Position numbers and translations under genes: made by a program | Assembly: GCF_004000925.1 (NCBI RefSeq) | Contig: NZ_BIME01000005.1 | Coordinates: 248,001 to 312,000, forward strand | DNA from: Paenibacillus illinoisensis NBRC 15959 | GTDB lineage: Bacteria; Bacillota; Bacilli; Paenibacillales; Paenibacillaceae | DNA length: 64,000 bases | Reading direction: 5' to 3' | Notes under the pieces: model-generated | Told to the model about the DNA's origin: nothing | What the model saw: only the letters and a program-made list of their open reading frames with translations | The model's database searches: none | Shown: in pieces, positions 58,876 to 64,000 of the stretch | Layout: each line of letters opens with the position of its first letter | Numbering within the stretch: the first letter of the stretch is position 1

Positions 58876-59065
58876 GTGCAACTTTTATGTAGATGGACAA
58901 AACGAGAAGTGAATGGGACCTCGCCCTTAGTGTATTACCCAAATTCAGAAAATGTACCTTAATATCATAAATAGTGTTATGTGGATGGAGGGCTGATGCA
59001 TGAAAATGACAAAGATGCAAAAGCTGATTAAGTAACCCAAATCCGTTTCAAAATAAGTCAGAAGT

Positions 59066-59080
59066 TTAAATTGAATTGTA
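59066..59080. promoter_or_regulatory. OhrR-like operator upstream of ohr
   Basis: TTAAATTGAATTGTA matches 12 of 15 positions of the Bacillus OhrR site (TACAATTAAATTGTA), 36 nt before the ohr start. Confidence 0.55.
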
Positions 59081-59116
59081 GGCAGCAAAAATATTGATGT
59101 AAAAGGAGAGATTCTA

Positions 59117-59536
59117 ATGGAAGCTTTATATACAGCAACTGCGACAGTCAAAGGTGGACGTACAGGTTCGGTAACTTCATCGGATGGAGTCCTTAAACAT
59201 GATCTGAAAATGCCAAAAGAGCTGGGTGGATCCGGCGGTGAAGGTACGAACCCTGAGCAGCTCTTTGCAGCAGGATACGGTGCATGTTACGAAAGTGCTC
59301 TTGCCAACGTGGCACGTAAAGCCGGCGTTAAACTGGAAGATGTGACTGTAACGAGTAATGTATCCATTGGGAAAGACCCTGCGGATGACGGATTCCAGTT
59401 GTCGGTCCGGCTGGATGTAAGCATGCCGGGTGTGGATCATAGTCAGGCCGAGGATCTGGCTCGCAAAGCACATGATTTTTGCCCTTATTCCAAAGCGACT
59501 CGCGGGAATATTGATGTCGTACTGAACGTGGTATAA
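59117..59536 (+). CDS. ohr: Organic hydroperoxide resistance protein (Ohr, OsmC family)
   Basis: A 139-residue thiol peroxidase that reduces organic and lipid hydroperoxides. Both catalytic cysteines are present, in FAAGYGACYESAL and HDFCPYSKATRGN, and the Arg/Glu network residues lie around GGSGGEGTNPEQLFA. The start has AAAGGAGAG about 6 nt upstream. No ohrR gene is adjacent, but an OhrR-like site precedes it. It is followed by a terminator. Confidence 0.95.
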   Translation: MEALYTATATVKGGRTGSVTSSDGVLKHDLKMPKELGGSGGEGTNPEQLFAAGYGACYESALANVARKAGVKLEDVTVTSNVSIGKDPADDGFQLSVRLDVSMPGVDHSQAEDLARKAHDFCPYSKATRGNIDVVLNVV

Positions 59537-59605
59537 ACCGAATCTTGCTGAAATAAAGGGAGAAATAAATGAAGCAGGCTATCCTGGATACCTGTTGTTT
59601 GGTAC

Positions 59606-59634
59606 AAGCCCTGCTGGCTAACGGCAGGGTTTTG
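59606..59634 (+). terminator. Terminator after ohr
   Basis: AGCCCTGC / GCAGGGTT stem, then TTT. Confidence 0.7.
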
Positions 59635-59740
59635 TATTTAAAATCATAAGACATGCAGGAGATTGAAGGTCAAATCGCGTACTCTTTTACATAATTATAC
59701 TCTTGCTTCATGCCAGGCATCTGAAAAAGGGGGAATGCAA

Positions 59741-59986
59741 ATGAGTATTGAAGAGATGATTGAGCGAAGGTTTGTATGTACGAAATGCCGGGGAACAGAT
59801 TGCAACATCAAGGAAGTATCCATGTCCGGGGCTGGTCTTAGCAAAATGTTCGACATTCAGCATAATCACTATTTGTTCGTAGCCTGTTCCTCATGTGGTT
59901 ATGTGGAAGTATTCGACCCCGATGTACTAAAAGGCAAAAAGCAGGGTCAGGTAGGCACGATATTGGATATTTTGTTCGGCGGATAG
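59741..59986 (+). CDS. Small zinc-ribbon protein (81 aa)
   Basis: An 81-residue protein with a C4 zinc ribbon: FVCTKCRGTDCNIKEVSM and, about 30 residues later, LFVACSSCGYVEVFDPDVL. This matches the family annotated as nucleic-acid-binding zinc ribbon in Bacilli. The C-terminus QVGTILDILFGG is hydrophobic. The frame is open from 59663, but AAAAAGGGGGA lies 8 nt before the ATG at 59741, where the conserved part begins. Function unknown. Confidence 0.8.
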   Translation: MSIEEMIERRFVCTKCRGTDCNIKEVSMSGAGLSKMFDIQHNHYLFVACSSCGYVEVFDPDVLKGKKQGQVGTILDILFGG

Positions 59987-60050
59987 TGTGGCATAACTTG
60001 GTGGGTATGGAATCAATTCAAAATAAGCTGGGAGGTTCGTGCTCCCTGAG

Positions 60051-60079
60051 TTGACATCGAACTAAAATTTCTTTAATAT
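60051..60079 (+). promoter_or_regulatory. Promoter upstream of the 60.1 kb gene
   Basis: Consensus TTGACA (60051-60056), 17-bp spacer, TAATAT (60074-60079), about 70 nt before the start. Confidence 0.6.
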
Positions 60080-60147
60080 GACTTAGTACTGAGAAGTGTC
60101 ATGCAGGGAATATGCAGGAAACAAATTTGAATTGACAGGTGATATCC

Positions 60148-60426
60148 ATGTCTTATAGACCAAGTATTGCAGAATTACAAGTAGCTAGTAAAAACGAAAA
60201 AGACGGATTGTATGAATTTACAATGAAGCTGGTAGATGGCACGCAATGCCGTGTATTCTACTCCAAATCTCCGGAATGGAAGATGACAGCGATCAGCCGT
60301 CTGCAGAAGACGCCTTGTCCCGTATGCCGCAAAGATTTCATTTGCAAATGCATGGACCAGTGGGCAGGAGATCTGCATCAACAAATGATTGAAGATCAGT
60401 GGATGGAAAGGGCAATTGCTGAGTAA
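60148..60426 (+). CDS. Small Cys-rich hypothetical protein (92 aa)
   Basis: A 92-residue protein that I do not recognise. An N-terminal beta-rich part (YEFTMKLVDGTQCRVFYSKSPEWKMTAISRL) is followed by a four-Cys cluster KTPCPVCRKDFICKCMDQW that could bind zinc, and an acidic helical tail. There is no signal peptide or membrane helix. The start at 60148 follows AGGTGA by 5 nt; the in-frame GTG at 60139 overlaps that site. A good promoter lies at 60051-60079. Confidence 0.72.
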   Translation: MSYRPSIAELQVASKNEKDGLYEFTMKLVDGTQCRVFYSKSPEWKMTAISRLQKTPCPVCRKDFICKCMDQWAGDLHQQMIEDQWMERAIAE

Positions 60427-60574
60427 TTGCCCAAACAGATACGAGCGTAGGCTTTAGAGCCTGCGCTCTTTTTCTATTCTATTCCTTTGAGTCGTATAAA
60501 TTTTGGGGATAGCCGAACGTGAAGGTGAAAAGTGGGTAAGTTAATCTAACAGCATAAATGAGGAGGCTTCAATT

Positions 60575-60997
60575 ATGACATCAATTCGAGCGGATGAGCA
60601 TGAGGGACACCCAATTGTACTCGTGGACGGGGTTTGTCACTTTTGCCAAGGATTAACCAAATGGATTATCAAACGTGATCCGGAAGGGAAATATCATTTT
60701 GCATCGCTCCAATCTGATGTAGCCAAGGACTTGCTGAAGAAAGGAAATCTTTCTACAGACAGCATGGATACGTTTGTACTTATCGAAGAGGGCCGTTACT
60801 ATACACGTTCGACAGCTGCACTGCGGCTGGCCAAAGGTCTGAAATTTCCGTATCCATTATTATATGTCTTTATTATTGTGCCCAAATTCATTCGAAATGC
60901 CGTGTATAACTGGGTAGCCCGTAATCGTTACCGGTGGTTTGGCAAGGACGAAGCGTGTATGCTGCCGACACCTGAGATCAAGAATCGGTTTTTGTAA
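60575..60997 (+). CDS. DCC-family thiol-disulfide oxidoreductase-like protein (DUF393)
   Basis: A 140-residue protein of the DCC1/YuxK family, named after the N-terminal DxxCxxC: here VLVDGVCHFCQGLTKWIIKRDP. FASLQSDVAKDLL and RSTAALRLAKGLKFPYPLLYVFIIVP follow, and NWVARNRYRWFGKDEACMLPTPE closes the family pattern. The thioredoxin-like CxxC suggests disulfide chemistry, but no substrate is established. The start has GAGGAGG 8 nt upstream. It is monocistronic as far as can be seen. Confidence 0.9.
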   Translation: MTSIRADEHEGHPIVLVDGVCHFCQGLTKWIIKRDPEGKYHFASLQSDVAKDLLKKGNLSTDSMDTFVLIEEGRYYTRSTAALRLAKGLKFPYPLLYVFIIVPKFIRNAVYNWVARNRYRWFGKDEACMLPTPEIKNRFL

Positions 60998-61093
60998 ATC
61001 GTACTAGAGCAACGCATGTACCACAAACATGATTAATAAAGGAAACATTTGGGTAATGAATACGGATCACATCTATTTTGGGAGGACAAACAG

Positions 61094-61957
61094 TTGAAGA
61101 AGTGGACGACATTCATTATCGGGGCATTATTAGCAGTAAGCCTGACAGCATGCGGTGACGATGCGGATAACAGCACTGCAACGCCGCCGGCTGGCAACGA
61201 AGCGACAAACGAGGGGAATACACCTGCAAAGCAGGAAACACAGATCCCTACACTGGAAGAATTGATTACCAAAACGAATGAAGCAGCCAAGGAAATGAAA
61301 AGCTTCTCGAGCGATGCAACCATTGATCAGAATTTGAAGCTGGAGGCGGGCGAACAGTCACAGGATCAGCAGGTAAAAACAACAATGAAGATGGATATCA
61401 TCAAGGATCCAATGATGATCTATCAAGAGATGAACATGGAAATGTCCGGGCAGGAAGCACAAAACGTGAAGCAGTACATTACTTCCGATGCCATCTATTC
61501 GCAGGTGGGAGATCAATGGGTTAAAATTCCTGATGATCAAACGAAGCAGCTGATTGAGCAAATGCAATCAAGCCTGAACCCCGAAGAAGAACTGGACCAA
61601 TTCAATAAAATTGCGGAAGATACCAAGATCACCGAAGAGGGCGACAATTATGTCATTACTGCAGACGTATCGGGTGATAACGTGAAGGAATTGGCTCAAT
61701 CCGTCATGGAGCAGAATGGAACGGACGCCCAGACACAAGCGATGCTTGAACAGATGAATATTACAAGTATGCAAATGAAATATATGGTGAACAAGGAGAC
61801 GTATCTTCCGGTTGGTACCGACGTGAATATGGTGATGGAGATGGAGCAGGAAGGCCAGAAAATCACCATGGACATGAAGATGACCAGCACCTTCTCCAAC
61901 CATAACCAGGTAGAAGAGATTGAGATTCCACAGGAAGCATTGGACAGCGCGAAGTAG
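61094..61957 (+). CDS. Lipoprotein of the LppX/LolA-like DUF6612 type
   Basis: A 287-residue lipoprotein with lipobox SLTAC (Cys20) and a Thr/Asn/Pro/Glu-rich linker. A Met/Gln-rich beta-fold domain follows: TNEAAKEMKSFSSDATIDQNLKL, MDIIKDPMMIYQEMNMEMSG, YITSDAIYSQVGDQWVKIPD and YLPVGTDVNMVMEMEQEGQKITMDMKMTSTFSNHN. This matches small Bacilli lipoproteins with a LolA/LppX-like fold, which may carry lipids (inference). The start is TTG at 61094 with GGGAGGA about 7 nt upstream; the longer open frame from 61049 would hide the signal peptide. A long hairpin terminator follows. Confidence 0.82.
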   Translation: MKKWTTFIIGALLAVSLTACGDDADNSTATPPAGNEATNEGNTPAKQETQIPTLEELITKTNEAAKEMKSFSSDATIDQNLKLEAGEQSQDQQVKTTMKMDIIKDPMMIYQEMNMEMSGQEAQNVKQYITSDAIYSQVGDQWVKIPDDQTKQLIEQMQSSLNPEEELDQFNKIAEDTKITEEGDNYVITADVSGDNVKELAQSVMEQNGTDAQTQAMLEQMNITSMQMKYMVNKETYLPVGTDVNMVMEMEQEGQKITMDMKMTSTFSNHNQVEEIEIPQEALDSAK

Positions 61958-62021
61958 GGAGAGATCAAGCTTGCTACAAGCAAAAACATCCCTTTTTGAA
62001 TCCATGCAACGTGGTTCTATT

Positions 62022-62093
62022 TGAAAACATCTTTGATTCAAGTTTGTGTGAACCCAGAGAGGTTACCTGCTTGGATCGAAGGTGTTTTTCTCT
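62022..62093 (+). terminator. Long hairpin terminator after the lipoprotein gene
   Basis: A 16-bp outer stem with three G-U pairs (ACATCTTTGATTCAAG / CTTGGATCGAAGGTGT), inner AACC/GGTT, then TTTTTCTC. Confidence 0.72.
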
Positions 62094-62189
62094 TTTCTAC
62101 AACTGGTCAGGAAGCACAAAGGTATAGTATAGTCGTGTAAAACGATTAAATTATGTTGATGTCTTATTAATTGGAAGGAGAATTACGCA

Positions 62190-62573
62190 ATGATTGAATA
62201 TGCTCATATACATCATGTTAGCCTGGCAGTGCGTGATCTGGATGTTGCCAAACAATTTTATACCGGACTGTTAGGTATGCAGGAAATTGAACGTCCGCCT
62301 TTCCGCTCTACAGGCACATGGTATGCGATTGGCAGTCAGCAGCTGCATCTGCTCCAGCATCCGGAAGGACATACACTGCGTGAGGCGGGAATTGATACGA
62401 CGGATGGTCACTTTGCCATCTGGGTGAAAAGTCACAACGAAACGATAGCCTGGCTGGAAAAGCAGGGGATTGAGTATGAAGCAAGACCGGATAGTGTTGC
62501 AGGATTCGCACAGATCTTCATTCTTGACCCGGATCGTAACATTATTGAATTTGATGCACCTTATCAATCATAA
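62190..62573 (+). CDS. VOC family (glyoxalase/dioxygenase-like) protein
   Basis: A 127-residue vicinal-oxygen-chelate protein. It has two beta-alpha-beta modules beginning IHHVSLAVRDLDVAKQFYTGLLGMQEIERP and HFAIWVKSHNETIAWLEKQGIEYE. The potential metal ligands are the first His of HHVSLAV, QLHLL, the H of HFAIWV and the E of NIIEFDAP. The family includes glyoxalases, fosfomycin-resistance enzymes and dioxygenases; length and sequence do not tell which. GGAAGGAG lies about 9 nt upstream. Confidence 0.87.
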   Translation: MIEYAHIHHVSLAVRDLDVAKQFYTGLLGMQEIERPPFRSTGTWYAIGSQQLHLLQHPEGHTLREAGIDTTDGHFAIWVKSHNETIAWLEKQGIEYEARPDSVAGFAQIFILDPDRNIIEFDAPYQS

Positions 62574-62667
62574 GAATGGAAGCATCAGATTGTTAATTGT
62601 ATAAATCTCTTGCTCGTCCAGAAATTGTATGCTATATTATCCATACATTCATAGCACGTGACGGAAG

Positions 62668-62718
62668 CACCGTCCATAATCTTGCATAATACATGCGGAT
62701 CATGGTCGGTGTTTTTTT
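62668..62718 (+). terminator. Imperfect hairpin with T7 tract
   Basis: GCACCGTCCATAATC / GATCATGGTCGGTGT with two mismatches, then TTTTTTT, after the VOC gene and just before the TadZ-like gene. Confidence 0.55.
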
Positions 62719-62746
62719 GTGCTTTTCTACAGGGAGGGAGGAGAAA

Positions 62747-63973
62747 TTGATCGTGCTGAAGGCGGTACTTGCTTCAAAAGACAAGGAATATGTCAGTGCC
62801 TGGCTTGATTTTGTTCAGGGGAGTTCATTTGGTGCTGCAATGCGATTTACCGCCTTTTCACAGTGGGAATCGTTTCAGGAGTATATGCATGAACATGAAG
62901 GAAAGGAACTTCCAGATCTGGTTATTGCAGAACCTGAGTTTCTGAATCCCTGGCTGGAAAGTATGGGTGAAGGTCCGGGTGTGCCTTGGTTGCTTCTCAG
63001 TGAAGGTCATGAGGAGGTGGCGGAAGATAAGCGCTTAATGAAATATCAACCTCTGCCTGCATTGTTGGATACCGTTCTGAATACAAGTCGGCAGCCTCGT
63101 CGCAAAAAGGTGCACCGTCCAGGACAGCAAACCCTTTCCCTTGGAGTGGTGTCAGCTTCGGGAGGAAGCGGCAAGACAGCAGTGGCACTGCATATGGCAA
63201 AGCAGCTCGGACTGGCAGGCTACGCCGTGCTCTATCTTAATCTGGAGACGCTGGATAGCGTGCTGCCATTCCTGGAGAAGGGATTATCCCGAAGTGTACA
63301 GCGTGTTCCGGATGCCGAAACCGGGCTGTCCCGACTGCTGTATGATCTCAAGGTCGGGAGGAAGGAATCGGGCAAGCACGGGCAGGTGACTACGCAGGCT
63401 CCCTCCAAGGGAATAGATGGTTACGTGCTTCGTCATGATGGACTGAAGGCAGACGTGTTCTGGCCATTATCCAACCGGAAGGAACTGCTGCAGATGTCGT
63501 GTGAAGATACGACGGGGCTCGTTCATTATTTGTCTACTTCCGGGCAATATGACGTGCTGATTCTGGATGGAGACTCCGGTTGGGACGAACGCAGTCGAGG
63601 CATTTTGAAAGCGGCAGATGACTTGGTATGGCTGGTTGAAGATGACCTGTCTGCCATGCACCGCTGGGGCCAATGGCTGGCGCATGCTGAGCGGACTGAG
63701 CCTGACTTGGTTGAACGTGTACTGGATCGTGCCCGCTTTGTGGTAAACAAATACCGAGACAGCATAGTCAATGCCGTTCCACGACCTGAGCTGAAGCTGG
63801 ATGCAGTGCTGCCGTATATCCCTTCCTGGAAGCAGCTTCACCAGGAGGAAGTACTGCTAAGCTCTCCCATATTTCAGCGTGAGGTAAAAAGGCTGTGTGC
63901 CATGCTTGTACAGGACGGAGAGGATGATCTGAAGCAGACGGGGCGCCTCCATAAGGGAGAGGGGTGGGCATGA
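62747..63973 (+). CDS. CpaE/TadZ-like ParA/MinD-family ATPase
   Basis: A 408-residue protein. The first ~115 residues resemble a degenerate receiver-like domain (LKAVLASKDKEYVSAWLDFV ... PDLVIAEPEFLNPWL). A MinD/ParA ATPase domain follows with a deviant Walker A (GVVSASGGSGKTAVALHMAKQLG), the switch YDVLILDGDSGWDERSRGIL and FVVNKYRDSIV. This layout is that of CpaE/TadZ, which localises Tad (Flp) pilus machinery to the membrane. TTG at 62747 has GGAGG 5 nt upstream; GTG at 62753 is an alternative. Its stop overlaps the next start (ATGA), as in tad operons. Confidence 0.75.
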   Translation: MIVLKAVLASKDKEYVSAWLDFVQGSSFGAAMRFTAFSQWESFQEYMHEHEGKELPDLVIAEPEFLNPWLESMGEGPGVPWLLLSEGHEEVAEDKRLMKYQPLPALLDTVLNTSRQPRRKKVHRPGQQTLSLGVVSASGGSGKTAVALHMAKQLGLAGYAVLYLNLETLDSVLPFLEKGLSRSVQRVPDAETGLSRLLYDLKVGRKESGKHGQVTTQAPSKGIDGYVLRHDGLKADVFWPLSNRKELLQMSCEDTTGLVHYLSTSGQYDVLILDGDSGWDERSRGILKAADDLVWLVEDDLSAMHRWGQWLAHAERTEPDLVERVLDRARFVVNKYRDSIVNAVPRPELKLDAVLPYIPSWKQLHQEEVLLSSPIFQREVKRLCAMLVQDGEDDLKQTGRLHKGEGWA

Positions 63974-64000
63974 TGAGTGATGCATCCCATAGAGTTTTGG
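63970..64000 (+). CDS. Start of the next gene in the Tad-like operon (truncated by window edge)
   Basis: ATG ATG AGT GAT GCA TCC opens a frame that overlaps the stop of the TadZ-like gene by 4 bp and runs off the window (MMSDASHRVL). Only ten codons are visible, so no identity can be read. By context it could encode the CpaF/TadA secretion ATPase. Confidence 0.55.
   Translation, partial: MMSDASHRVL

Overview
The window reads as chromosomal DNA of an endospore-forming Firmicute of the Paenibacillaceae, most likely Paenibacillus. Pointers are the gene order ydcC-alr-ndoAI-ndoA, tex next to the tiny spore-cortex gene cmpA and sprT, SLH-domain surface proteins, many TTG/GTG starts behind strong Shine-Dalgarno sequences, intrinsic terminators with long T tracts, and Bacillus-style GlnR/TnrA, Fur and OhrR-like sites. 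This assignment rests on recognition only; no database search was run.

Layout. 1-2.3 kb: the C-terminal part of an SLH-anchored 5'-nucleotidase and a small membrane protein. 2.3-7.2 kb: a glycine-betaine (OpuA-type) importer whose permease carries two tandem substrate-binding domains, divergent from a GbsR-like regulator. 7.3-13.4 kb: a Btr-like iron regulator with a Fur box, an exported beta-propeller-like protein, two Gfo/Idh/MocA dehydrogenases and an RpiR regulator. 13.5-18.6 kb: an ABC-2 exporter and a two-gene operon of a divergent Hsp90-family ATPase with a helical-repeat partner. 18.7-27.3 kb: two serine hydrolases (one with SLH domains), an MFS/SgrR-like pair and lipoprotein YdcC. 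27.7-36.2 kb: alr, the NdoAI/NdoA toxin-antitoxin module, a GH36 alpha-galactosidase, tex, cmpA and sprT. 36.3-42.2 kb: five tRNA genes interleaved with an ArsR-type regulator, a flavin reductase, MgtC, a DeoR-HAD pair and a frameshifted XRE regulator.

42.2-54.3 kb is a urea-nitrogen island. The operon ureABC-F-G-D runs leftward without ureE, and the urea transporter operon urtABCDE runs rightward. A PAS/Cys protein, a small HTH protein and a stand-alone second ureF follow. Three sites matching TGTNA-N7-TNACA lie upstream of ureA, urtA and the second ureF, so the three units look like one GlnR/TnrA regulon. The products would import urea, hydrolyse it to ammonia and assemble the nickel centre.

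54.6-64 kb: a sixth tRNA, a glutathione peroxidase, a c-di-AMP (ydaO/yuaA) riboswitch with terminator ahead of an unknown Rossmann-like protein, a HAD phosphatase, MntH, Ohr with an OhrR-like operator, small zinc-ribbon/Cys-rich proteins, a DCC thiol oxidoreductase, a lipoprotein, a VOC protein, and the beginning of what may be a Tad/Flp pilus cluster running off the right edge. No CRISPR array, rRNA, insertion sequence or prophage was recognised. The most noteworthy items are the riboswitch-controlled unknown gene, the second ureF in the urea regulon, the Hsp90/helical-repeat pair, the doubled OpuA binding domain and the broken XRE frame.
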